Positions 1 through 5,325 of a DNA stretch of 5,367 nucleotides are shown here, piece after piece. Source of the DNA: Rubrivivax sp. (lineage in GTDB: Bacteria > Pseudomonadota > Gammaproteobacteria > Burkholderiales > Burkholderiaceae_C). The stretch spans positions 1 through 5,367 of the forward strand of contig JAIXSD010000062.1 in NCBI GenBank assembly GCA_027484885.1, in the 5' to 3' direction. Each line of letters opens with the position of its first letter. Within the stretch, counting starts at the first letter, position 1. A program made the translations under genes and the position numbers. The notes beneath the pieces were generated by a model. That model was not told the DNA's origin, ran no database searches, and saw nothing but the letters and a program-made list of their open reading frames with translations.

Positions 1-1174
1 CCTCCCCGCTGACACAGGCCCGGTTGCGCCCGGCGTTCTTGGCCTGGTAGAGCAGGGTGTCGGCCCGCTGGTAGAGCCGCTCCGGCCCTTCGCCGGGCCG
101 CATCAGGGCGGCGCCCAGGCTGAGGGTGAGCACGGGCGCAGTGGGCGAGTCGGGGTGCGGCAGGCCCTCAGCGGCCATGGCTGCCACCACGGCCAGGGCG
201 CGTTCGCCGAGCTGTTCGGGTCGGATGTCGTAAAGCAGCAGGGCCATCTCCTCGCCGCCCATGCGCGCGGCCAGGTCCAGCGGGCGCTGCGCCATGCGTG
301 CCAGCACGGCGGCTACCTGCTGCAGGGCGCGGTCACCGGCGTCATGGCCCATGCAGTCGTTGTAGCGCTTGAAGTGGTCAACGTCGATCAGCAGCAGGGC
401 CAGGGGCCGCTCGTCGCGCGCGGCCTGTGCCATCACCTTGTGCAGGTGCTGCTTGAACAGTCGGCGGTTGCTCAGACCGGTCAGCTCGTCGTGCAGGGCC
501 AGCCATTGAGCCAGGCCGCGGTGCAGGAACTGCTCGCGCCGCAGGTACTCGCGCCAGTAGGCTCCGAAGGCACAGGCCAGCAGGGTCAAGAGCAGCACGA
601 GCCAGATGCGCAGCAGGGCATCGCGCAGCGGTGCTTCGGGGGTCAGCACGGCCATCAGCAGCACCGAGCCCAGAAAACTCAGCGCCAGGGCCAGATGCCA
701 GCGAAAGCGCGCGCCGATGGGCATGAACTGCGTCACCATGGCCAGCACCAGCACGCTGCTCTCTGAGGGCAGGCCCATGCGCTGGTAGCACAGCAGGGCC
801 AGCGCGGCGCCGTCGGCCATGGCCAGGCCCATCAGGAACATGGCCCAGAGCGCCCGTTCGATGTCGCGTGCCAGGCTCAGCACCGCCAGGGCCAGCAGCA
901 GCATCAGCATCACGCCCGCGCGCAGCTGCTGCACCCGGTCGATCAAGGCCTGAAAGGGGGCCGGATCGGCCAGGGACTGCTGGCGCCAGCCGTCGGTCAG
1001 CCAGAACACCGACCAGATTAGCAAGGCCAGCAAGGTGGTGCTGATGAAGCGCCAGCGTATGCCTTGCGCGCAATAGCGTCGGTACTCTTGCTCCAGCGGT
1101 GGCAGAAAGCTCAGGCGACCCAGGCCCAGCTTCAGCTGTTCGCTGTAGAGGCTGTGGGCATGGGGCTCGTCCAT
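1..1174 (-). CDS. Membrane-bound diguanylate cyclase (GGDEF domain), 3' end beyond window
   Basis: Predicted to make cyclic di-GMP from two GTP at the inner membrane. 391 codons are visible and the frame is still open at the left edge. Residues 1-42 look cytoplasmic. About six hydrophobic helices follow (roughly 43-60, 87-103, 109-129, 139-154, 157-176, 188-208) and form an unnamed membrane sensor. The GGDEF domain starts near 228 with HDELTGLSNRR. It has metal-binding D264 in LLIDVDHFK, N272, the GHDAGD motif at 276-281, the active loop GGEEM at 306-310, and the closing motif ADTLLYQAKNAGRNR, so it is nearly complete. RPLD at 297-300 sits exactly five residues before GGEEM, the position of the RxxD inhibitory site, so product inhibition is expected. 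Met replaces the usual Phe in GGEEF. The start at 1174 was chosen because MDEPHAHSLY opens a plausible cytoplasmic segment. An in-frame ATG at 1249 would add 25 Arg-rich residues; neither start has a clear Shine-Dalgarno. No EAL domain is seen in the window. Confidence 0.93.
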   Translation of the reverse strand, partial: MDEPHAHSLYSEQLKLGLGRLSFLPPLEQEYRRYCAQGIRWRFISTTLLALLIWSVFWLTDGWRQQSLADPAPFQALIDRVQQLRAGVMLMLLLALAVLSLARDIERALWAMFLMGLAMADGAALALLCYQRMGLPSESSVLVLAMVTQFMPIGARFRWHLALALSFLGSVLLMAVLTPEAPLRDALLRIWLVLLLTLLACAFGAYWREYLRREQFLHRGLAQWLALHDELTGLSNRRLFKQHLHKVMAQAARDERPLALLLIDVDHFKRYNDCMGHDAGDRALQQVAAVLARMAQRPLDLAARMGGEEMALLLYDIRPEQLGERALAVVAAMAAEGLPHPDSPTAPVLTLSLGAALMRPGEGPERLYQRADTLLYQAKNAGRNRACVSGE

Positions 1175-1179
1175 GGTGC

Positions 1180-1209
1180 TGCGATGGGTCGAATGGGCCC
1201 AGCATCGCA
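1180..1209 (-). promoter_or_regulatory. Candidate leader stem-loop next to the cyclase start codon
   Basis: Perfect 7-bp arms (TGCGATG / CATCGCA on the minus strand) enclose a 16-nt loop. Two further G-C pairs are possible beyond a small bulge. In the transcript the hairpin would end five nucleotides before the ATG at 1174, over the place where a ribosome-binding site should be, and no clear Shine-Dalgarno is seen there. It could damp translation of the cyclase. If translation starts at 1249 the element is simply coding sequence. Its function is inference. Confidence 0.3.
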
Positions 1210-1215
1210 CAAATT

Positions 1216-1237
1216 CGGCCGGCCGCCGATGCCATCG
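1216..1237. repeat. Two adjacent short palindromes in the divergent intergenic region
   Basis: CGGCCGGCCG at 1216-1225 is a perfect 10-bp palindrome. One base further on, CGATGCCATCG at 1227-1237 has 5-bp arms around a single central base. Symmetric sites between divergent genes are typical places for a dimeric repressor or activator to bind. G/C palindromes also arise by chance in DNA this GC-rich, so an operator role is only a possibility. Confidence 0.3.
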
Positions 1238-1245
1238 AACGGTCT

Positions 1246-1264
1246 CCATCCCAGGCTAGGATGG
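1246..1264. repeat. Inverted repeat CCATCC-N7-GGATGG upstream of VOC gene
   Basis: Six-base arms at 1246-1251 and 1259-1264 flank a 7-base spacer. The right arm overlaps the weak TAGGAT -10-like hexamer of the VOC gene, and the left arm contains the first base of the alternative cyclase start at 1249. It could be an operator or a small leader hairpin; there is no family evidence for either. Confidence 0.3.
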
Positions 1265-1280
1265 GTGCCCTGTTTCAACC

Positions 1281-1285
1281 GGAGG
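1281..1285 (+). promoter_or_regulatory. Shine-Dalgarno site of the VOC gene
   Basis: GGAGG lies 10 nt before the ATG at 1296. It decides against the out-of-frame ATG at 1289, which would be only 3 nt away and gives an Arg-rich frame without family resemblance. Confidence 0.75.
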
Positions 1286-1295
1286 CGCATGAACC

Positions 1296-1670
1296 ATGAT
1301 CGGCTACACCACCCTGGGCACCAACGACCTGCCGCGCGCAGCGGCCTTCTACGACGCGCTGTTCGCCGTCATCGGCATTCAGCGCCTGATGGACTTTGGC
1401 CGCGGCTACGCCTGGGGCATCAGCATGGACAAGCCGGGCTTCGGCGTCATGAAGCCCTACAACGAGCAGCCCGCCACGGTTGGCAACGGCGTGATGATCG
1501 CCCTGGCGGTGGACAGCGAAGAGAAAGTGCGCGCCCTGCATGCCAAGGCGCTGGAGCTGGGCGGTCAGGACGAAGGCGCGCCAGGCCCGCGTGGTGGCGG
1601 CTTCTATGCCGCCTACTTCCGCGATCTGGATGGCAACAAGCTCAATGCTTTTTGTGTGAAGGCGGGCTGA
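1296..1670 (+). CDS. VOC family (glyoxalase/bleomycin-resistance fold) protein
   Basis: This is a 124-residue single-domain member of the vicinal oxygen chelate superfamily, presumably cytoplasmic. The opening MIGYTTLGTNDLPRAAAFYD matches the classic beta-alpha start of a VOC half-domain. A second half begins near 65 (NGVMIALAVDSEEKVRALHA), and the usual ending is present as YFRDLDGNKLNAFCV at 107-121. The positions where metal-dependent members carry His/His/Glu are here Tyr4, Met67 and Asn117. The protein therefore probably does not chelate a metal like glyoxalase I and may bind a small molecule or use another chemistry; the substrate cannot be read from sequence. It follows a good ribosome-binding site, stands alone on its strand, and converges on the hydrolase gene with only 21 bp between their stops. 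Genes of this type are common single-gene units in proteobacteria. Confidence 0.92.
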   Translation: MIGYTTLGTNDLPRAAAFYDALFAVIGIQRLMDFGRGYAWGISMDKPGFGVMKPYNEQPATVGNGVMIALAVDSEEKVRALHAKALELGGQDEGAPGPRGGGFYAAYFRDLDGNKLNAFCVKAG

Positions 1671-1691
1671 GCGCTGCCACGGTTGGCGCCC

Positions 1692-2714
1692 TCAGTCCTC
1701 GATGCGACCCAAGCGCACCATGGTGTTGCCCGGCAGTCCATGCTTGAGGCTGGGCATCACCAGCACCGTGTTGGCATAACGTGTTTTGAACACGGTGTCG
1801 CCGTCGCGGGCGAAGGCGGTGCCGGCCTCGGGGATGATGTCGAGGCCGCGCACGGGGCCTGGCAGGGTGAAGTGGAAATCACGGCTGAGGGCGGTGATGG
1901 CTTCGTCCACTCGGATGGTGCGCTGGCGCTCGGGCAGGGGCAGGCGCAAGCGTGGCTCGGCCCAGTCGGCGCTGACCATGCCGGTCAGGCGCAGGAAGCG
2001 CACCAGGCCATCGATGGCCACCTCGGCCGAGCGCTGCTCCCAGTGCTGGCCGCATTCGATCAGCAAGGCGTTCTTGGGGCTGGCCGGGTCGCCGAAGCCG
2101 CCGCGGTCTCGCATGCGCAGGCCCGAGGGGTGGCCGGTGTCGATCAGCAGCTCGCCGGGCATGCCCAGCTCGCGCGCAAAGGCGGCGCCCTTGTCGAGCA
2201 GGCCACAGACCATCAGCGGCCGGCAGGCGTCCTGCATGGAATGGATGTCGAACAGGTAGTCGGCGCTGTCCACAAAAGGCCGCAGGGCGCGGGCGCGGCG
2301 CAGCTCCAGCGTGTCACGCGGTCCGAAGAGTTGCTCGTCGCTCCAGACGCGGTTCAGGTCTTCGTCCACACAGCGCGCGGCATGCGGGTCGGCCGGGTCG
2401 AAGCGGGCAAAGGCCTCGACATTGCCGAAGCTCAGGATCAGCCGTCCCTGCAGCGGCTGCAGGCTGCGGCCCATGCCTTGCTGAAACAGCCAGTCCAGGG
2501 CGATGGCGCCGCAGAGTTCGTTGCCATGGGTCAGGGCCTGAACCATGACGGTGGGGCCGGGGCGGCCGGAGTCCAGCACATGGACGTAATCGACACCGCT
2601 GGCGCCGCTGCCGTGCCGGTAGGGGCGGATGTCGGGCGGGCTCAGTTCGACCGGGGTGTTGCTGGCTGCTGTTGCTGCTGCTGCGCTTGGGGCGCTCATG
2701 CCTTGCTGGTCCAT
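1692..2714 (-). CDS. AstE/aspartoacylase-family zinc hydrolase (M14 superfamily)
   Basis: Predicted cytoplasmic metallohydrolase that would cleave an N-acyl amide bond, as succinylglutamate desuccinylase and aspartoacylase do. Numbering from the ATG at 2720, zinc ligands are H65 and E68 in LTHGNE and H160 in FDIHSM, and the catalytic Glu is E222 in LLIECGQH. R116 and the DLNR motif (N123, R124) correspond to the substrate-binding Arg63/Asn70/Arg71 of human aspartoacylase, so the active site looks intact. The family core spans about 45-245; the rest resembles the C-terminal beta domain. An Ala-rich tail of about 40 residues precedes it and there is no signal peptide. ATG 2720 overlaps the MORN stop as ATGA, but AAGGA at 2721-2725 is correctly spaced (6 nt) only for ATG 2714, which I prefer (340 residues). 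It is the last gene of the coupled operon. No arginine-succinyltransferase-pathway genes are nearby, so it is not called astE. The true acyl substrate is unknown. Confidence 0.92.
   Translation of the reverse strand: MDQQGMSAPSAAAATAASNTPVELSPPDIRPYRHGSGASGVDYVHVLDSGRPGPTVMVQALTHGNELCGAIALDWLFQQGMGRSLQPLQGRLILSFGNVEAFARFDPADPHAARCVDEDLNRVWSDEQLFGPRDTLELRRARALRPFVDSADYLFDIHSMQDACRPLMVCGLLDKGAAFARELGMPGELLIDTGHPSGLRMRDRGGFGDPASPKNALLIECGQHWEQRSAEVAIDGLVRFLRLTGMVSADWAEPRLRLPLPERQRTIRVDEAITALSRDFHFTLPGPVRGLDIIPEAGTAFARDGDTVFKTRYANTVLVMPSLKHGLPGNTMVRLGRIED
2665..2684. repeat. GCT/GCA triplet microsatellite in the hydrolase N-terminus
   Basis: Six triplets (GCT GCT GTT GCT GCT GCT) plus two further bases. 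Read in the minus-strand frame they give consecutive GCA codons interrupted by one ACA, which encode part of the Ala-rich tail. Runs of GCA stand out in a gene that otherwise prefers GCC/GCG. Length change here would alter only the disordered tail as long as whole triplets are gained or lost. Confidence 0.5.
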
Positions 2715-2716
2715 GC

Positions 2717-4639
2717 TCATTCCTTGCGGTGCAAGGTGCCTTCTTCGGTGCGCTCGTCGGCCTGGAACAGGCCTTCCCAGCGGTCGCCGGTGGGCCAGTG
2801 GAAGACGCCCTGGCCATGCTTGACGCCACCGACCCAGGCGCCGACGTAGCGCTCGCCGCTCTTCCAGAAATAGCTGCCCTGGCCCTGCGGCTTGCCGAGG
2901 TGGAACTCGCCTTCGTAGCGGTCGCCCGAGGCCAGCTCCATGCGGCCCTGGCCATGGGGCTGGCCGGCCTGGATGCTGCCTTCGTAGCGGTTGCCGTTGG
3001 CGTAGCGCAGCACGCCGCGGCCTTGCGGTTCGGCGCGCACATAGTCGCCCTCGTACTGCTGGCCATTGGCCCAGCGGTACTGGCCCTTGCCATGCGGCAG
3101 GCCCTGGCTGATCTGGCCTTTGTAGACATCGCCGCTGGCAAAGCTCAGCTGGCCCACGCCTTCGGGGCTGCCATCGACCACGCTGCCCTCGTACTGGTTG
3201 CCGTTGGCAAAACTGAGCTTGCCCTGGCCGGTGGCCTTGTCGGCGACCCAGTCGCCGAGATAGCGCTGGCCATTGGCCCAGATGAACTCACCCTTGCCCT
3301 GGCGCACGCTGCGCACCAGGCTGCCGATGTAAACGTCCCCGCTGGACCATTCGACCCGGCCGCTGCCGCTGACGACCTGACCCTCTTCGCGCACGAACTG
3401 ACCCTTGTAGCGGGTGTCGCCGGCGCGGATGTCCATCTCTTGTGGCGCGGGCTTGGCGGCCTCGGGCGCACTGCGGCTGGGCGTGGCCTCGGGGCTCGGG
3501 CTGCTGACGGCGTTCTTCACCGCACCGAGGGCGCCGCTGATGACGGCCCCCAGGCCGCCCGAGCTGGCCTCGCCGCCGGCGGCCGCTGTCGTGGCGGCGG
3601 CTGATCCTGCGGCGCCTGCTGCCCCCGCCACTTTGATTCCGCCCGGCGCGGGTGTGGCCGTGGCGACGGCGCTGGGCCGCGGTGCCGGCGGCTTGGGCAA
3701 GACGGCCTGGAAGCTGTCCGGCAGGGCCACCGCCGTCCAGGGCGTGCCGCGTTCGCGTGCCAGGGTCTGGATGAAGGCATTGGCGTTGTCCAGGGCTGCG
3801 TCCTTGCACAGCGTGGTGGCACGGCGCCAGGCGGTTTCGGCGATCAGGGACTGGGCCTGGCGCTCGGCCACCGGCAAGCCCGGTGCTGCGGTGCGGAACT
3901 TCTGCGTGAACTCGCGCGCCTTTTCGAAGATGGGCGCGCAGTACTCGGCGTTGTGGGCGTCGGTCTCGGTCTGTTCACGGCGGCGCTGGGCGATCTGCTG
4001 CTGGCTGCCGGTGCAATGCTCGGCGGCCAGGTCCCACATGGTCTCGGCCTTGCTGTAGAGCGAGGCGGCGTCGGCAAAGCGGCGCTCGCCGAAGGCCTTG
4101 GCCGCCAGCTCCTGCAGCGAGGCGGCATCGCGGTGCGAGAGCTCGCATTGCGAGCCGGCCGCCAGGCGCTCGGCCACCGCAGCGCGCTGGCGCTCGTTGT
4201 CGCTGAGGGCGCGCTGGGCGCGCTCCTGAGCCCGGCCATTGCAGCCCAGGGCAGCCTGGGTCCACAGCGAAACCGCTTCGTCAAAGGCCTTGGCCAGCTC
4301 TTCCAGCGGCTTGTTCTGCGACTGCGCGGTGGCGGCGCGCAGGTCGCTGCTCATGGCCTTGGCGGTCAGGGCTGAGCAGCTGGGCGGCGGCGGGGCCGGA
4401 GGTAGGCCCTCGGCGGCTGCGGAGGCTGGGGACGACACCGGCTGCGCGCTGGACGCCGGCAGGGCCGGCGCAGGCGCCGAGGCGGCCACAGTCGCGGCCG
4501 GTGGCACCGCCGTCGCTGCCTGCGCCAGGCAGTGGGCGCTGAGCCCGGGCAGCAGGCTCAAGCAGCAAAGCAGCTGGCGCAGAGGGAGGGCCTGCGTCAG
4601 GGCGCGAGCGGTGAGGGGCTTCGTCGGGAACGGCATCAT
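2717..4639 (-). CDS. Exported MORN-repeat protein with triplicated cysteine modules
   Basis: This 640-residue protein is predicted to be exported. Residues 1-41 form a Sec signal peptide with an Ala-Gln-Ala cleavage site; the Cys at 37 is not in a proper lipobox. A Pro/Ala/Ser-rich linker covers 42-87. Residues 88-300 are helical and contain three modules with Cys pairs C88/C133, C165/C209 and C234/C278; the middle one resembles a TPR hairpin. Residues 315-400 are low-complexity Pro/Ala/Gly. From 411 to the end there is a MORN array: a 26-residue first unit, eight exact 23-residue units (437-620) of the YxG...G.G...(N/S)G type, and a degenerate last unit starting WEG at 621. MORN arrays form extended beta sheets used as scaffolds or for lipid/protein contact; no catalytic motif is seen. 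The start overlaps the upstream stop as ATGA and lacks a clear Shine-Dalgarno, which suggests coupling. A structural or binding role in the envelope is inferred; the partner is unknown. Confidence 0.9.
   Translation of the reverse strand: MMPFPTKPLTARALTQALPLRQLLCCLSLLPGLSAHCLAQAATAVPPAATVAASAPAPALPASSAQPVSSPASAAAEGLPPAPPPPSCSALTAKAMSSDLRAATAQSQNKPLEELAKAFDEAVSLWTQAALGCNGRAQERAQRALSDNERQRAAVAERLAAGSQCELSHRDAASLQELAAKAFGERRFADAASLYSKAETMWDLAAEHCTGSQQQIAQRRREQTETDAHNAEYCAPIFEKAREFTQKFRTAAPGLPVAERQAQSLIAETAWRRATTLCKDAALDNANAFIQTLARERGTPWTAVALPDSFQAVLPKPPAPRPSAVATATPAPGGIKVAGAAGAAGSAAATTAAAGGEASSGGLGAVISGALGAVKNAVSSPSPEATPSRSAPEAAKPAPQEMDIRAGDTRYKGQFVREEGQVVSGSGRVEWSSGDVYIGSLVRSVRQGKGEFIWANGQRYLGDWVADKATGQGKLSFANGNQYEGSVVDGSPEGVGQLSFASGDVYKGQISQGLPHGKGQYRWANGQQYEGDYVRAEPQGRGVLRYANGNRYEGSIQAGQPHGQGRMELASGDRYEGEFHLGKPQGQGSYFWKSGERYVGAWVGGVKHGQGVFHWPTGDRWEGLFQADERTEEGTLHRKE
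2721..2725 (-). promoter_or_regulatory. Shine-Dalgarno of the hydrolase gene, inside the MORN 3' end
   Basis: AAGGA on the minus strand directly abuts ATG 2720 but lies 6 nt before ATG 2714, so it supports 2714 as the initiator. It sits within the last codons of the MORN gene, so ribosomes ending the MORN frame at 2717 would be in place to reinitiate. Confidence 0.6.
2780..3331 (-). repeat. Eight tandem 69-bp MORN units
   Basis: The units start at 3331, 3262, 3193, 3124, 3055, 2986, 2917 and 2848, each exactly 69 bp (23 residues) and starting with the Tyr codon of YxG. Spacing is perfectly regular, whereas the unit before it is 26 residues long and the unit after it has lost the glycine pattern. 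The DNA copies are diverged, so this is an old, selected protein repeat rather than a fresh tandem duplication. Confidence 0.9.
2918..3331 (-). repeat. 207-bp super-repeat (three MORN units, two copies)
   Basis: Units 437-505 and 506-574 of the protein match each other in order: GKG-x-(F/Y)-x-WANGQ, then (Y)xGD(W/Y)V with ANGN, then YEGS with ASGD. The DNA shows the same period: CTGGCCATTGGCCCA occurs at 3266-3280 and again at 3059-3073, and GGTTGCCGTTGGC at 3196-3208 and 2989-3001, both exactly 207 bp apart. This indicates that the array grew by copying a three-unit block. Confidence 0.75.
3782..4378 (-). repeat. Three tandem cysteine-pair helical modules in the MORN protein
   Basis: The modules begin at C88, C165 and C234 of the protein. 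Each has a Trp 37-38 residues later (W126, W202, W271) and a second Cys exactly seven after that Trp (C133, C209, C278). Ala is found eight after the second Cys in all three. Modules 1 and 2 also share the string C-x-G-x-x-Q-x-x-A-Q-R. The third copy is the most diverged. In an exported protein each Cys pair could form a disulfide that staples a helical hairpin; the pairing itself is inferred. Confidence 0.7.
4517..4639 (-). other. Sec signal peptide of the MORN protein
   Basis: Residues 1-41 have basic residues at Lys7, Arg12 and Arg21, a hydrophobic core LLCCLSLLPGL at 23-33, and an A-Q-A ending that fits signal peptidase I, followed by ATAVPPAAT. No lipobox is present, because His precedes the Cys at 37. 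Export to the periplasm or beyond is expected. Confidence 0.75.
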
Positions 4640-5325
4640 TTCTTGGCGGGGCCGGAGGCCATGGGCATGTCCAGCATGGCATCGATCAGGCCGCGGGCGA
4701 AGCGGCCTTGGTTCATGTCTTCAGGGCCTGAGAAGGAAAAGGCGGCGGGCGCCGAGGCCAGGGGCATGGCGCCGATCTCGAACATCAGCTCCTCGGGCTT
4801 GAATCCGTTGAGGATGGCCTGCACCTCATAGCCCAGGCCTTTGGCATCGGCCAGCTTGCCCAGCGCATCGAGGCGCTCCGCATCGAAGGCAAAGGCATTG
4901 CTGGTGAAGCTGTTCTCGATCAGCTTCTGGTGCAGGCGGAAGCCGGCCAGCGGGTTGCCGCCGAGCTTGGCCACGCGCTCGAAGGCCCAGCTGTCGGCGC
5001 GGTCAAACACGGTGGCACCCACACGGGCCACGCCGGACAGCGAGCCCCGGTTGGCCGCGGCCGCCTGCATGGCATTGACCACCTGCTGGCGGGTCAGCTT
5101 TTCGGCCGCATCGGTCAGCCCTTCGCGCAGCTTTTGCGCCGCCAGGCTCTTGCCTTGTTCGATCAGCTGTTGCTTGAGCACTTCGGTCACCACGTTCTGC
5201 GCCGCGCTCTTGGCCGCGCTGACGGCCGCTTCCGCCGCCATGGCCGCGCCCTTTAGGCCCGAGGCCAGGGTGACCAGGTTGTAGAGCGTGCCGACGATCT
5301 TGCTGCCGTAGTGAAAGGTCTTCAT
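4636..5325 (-). CDS. Hypothetical helical protein, first visible gene of the MORN operon
   Basis: I do not recognise the family of this 229-residue protein. Residues 20-92 are Ala/Gln/Glu/Lys-rich and should form long amphipathic helices. Residues 100-170 are mixed and charged around a single Trp (W113). The C-terminal part (174-229) contains GFKPEELMFEIGAMPL and ends in a short GPAKK tail. There is no cysteine, no convincing signal peptide and no clear transmembrane segment, so it is probably cytoplasmic or membrane-peripheral. The start at 5325 was chosen because MKTFHYGSKIVG opens a sensible protein after a weak AAGAAGG Shine-Dalgarno ending 10 nt upstream, and because an ATGA is formed there. 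The frame stays open to the right edge, so a longer N-terminus (a GTG lies at 5367) is not excluded. Its stop overlaps the MORN start by four bases, so the two are probably made together. Confidence 0.8.
   Translation of the reverse strand: MKTFHYGSKIVGTLYNLVTLASGLKGAAMAAEAAVSAAKSAAQNVVTEVLKQQLIEQGKSLAAQKLREGLTDAAEKLTRQQVVNAMQAAAANRGSLSGVARVGATVFDRADSWAFERVAKLGGNPLAGFRLHQKLIENSFTSNAFAFDAERLDALGKLADAKGLGYEVQAILNGFKPEELMFEIGAMPLASAPAAFSFSGPEDMNQGRFARGLIDAMLDMPMASGPAKK

Larger units (their letters stand above)
1175..1295. promoter_or_regulatory. Divergent intergenic region between cyclase and VOC genes
   Basis: These 121 bp separate two divergently transcribed genes and should hold both promoters. 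No strong sigma-70 promoter is visible. The best plus-strand candidate is a TAGGAT -10-like hexamer at 1257-1262 with TCGAAC at 1235-1240 (16-bp spacer), which matches only 3 of 6 -35 positions. Several short inverted repeats crowd the region and are listed separately. If the cyclase starts at 1249 instead of 1174, the region shrinks to 46 bp. That it carries promoters is inferred from gene orientation rather than seen. Confidence 0.45.

Noticed and set aside
378..1235. A 285-codon minus-strand frame overlapping the cyclase
   Set aside because: It is an Ala/Arg/Gly/Pro-rich out-of-frame reading; the neighbouring frame encodes the membrane helices and the GGDEF motifs.
1671..1691. A bidirectional terminator between the converging VOC and hydrolase genes
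   Set aside because: Only an imperfect, bulged G/C hairpin can be drawn across the gap and no T-run follows on either strand.
1692..2714. Calling the hydrolase AstE of the arginine succinyltransferase pathway
   Set aside because: None of the other ast genes is nearby, and the family includes many hydrolases of unknown substrate with the same catalytic residues.
1683..2849. A 388-codon open frame on the plus strand opposite the hydrolase and the MORN 3' end
   Set aside because: It is antisense to two genes with clear family motifs, includes a poly-Cys run created by the GCT triplets, and resembles no protein family. Long antisense frames are expected in DNA this GC-rich.
2780..3331. CRISPR-like or non-coding tandem repeat
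   Set aside because: The 69-bp periodicity has no unique spacers, the copies are diverged, and the units encode in-frame MORN repeats.
2672..3604. A 310-codon open frame on the plus strand opposite the MORN array
   Set aside because: Its regular pattern merely mirrors the 69-bp MORN period on the other strand, and it has no ribosome-binding site or recognisable domain.
3500..3645. The Gly/Ala-rich stretch (about residues 332-378 of the MORN protein) as a transmembrane segment
   Set aside because: It is rich in small residues but broken by Lys, Glu, Ser and many Gly, which fits a flexible linker better than a membrane helix.
4513..4639. The MORN protein as a lipoprotein, because of Cys37 in the leader
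   Set aside because: The residue before the Cys is His, which does not fit the lipobox, while a good Ala-Gln-Ala signal peptidase I site follows.
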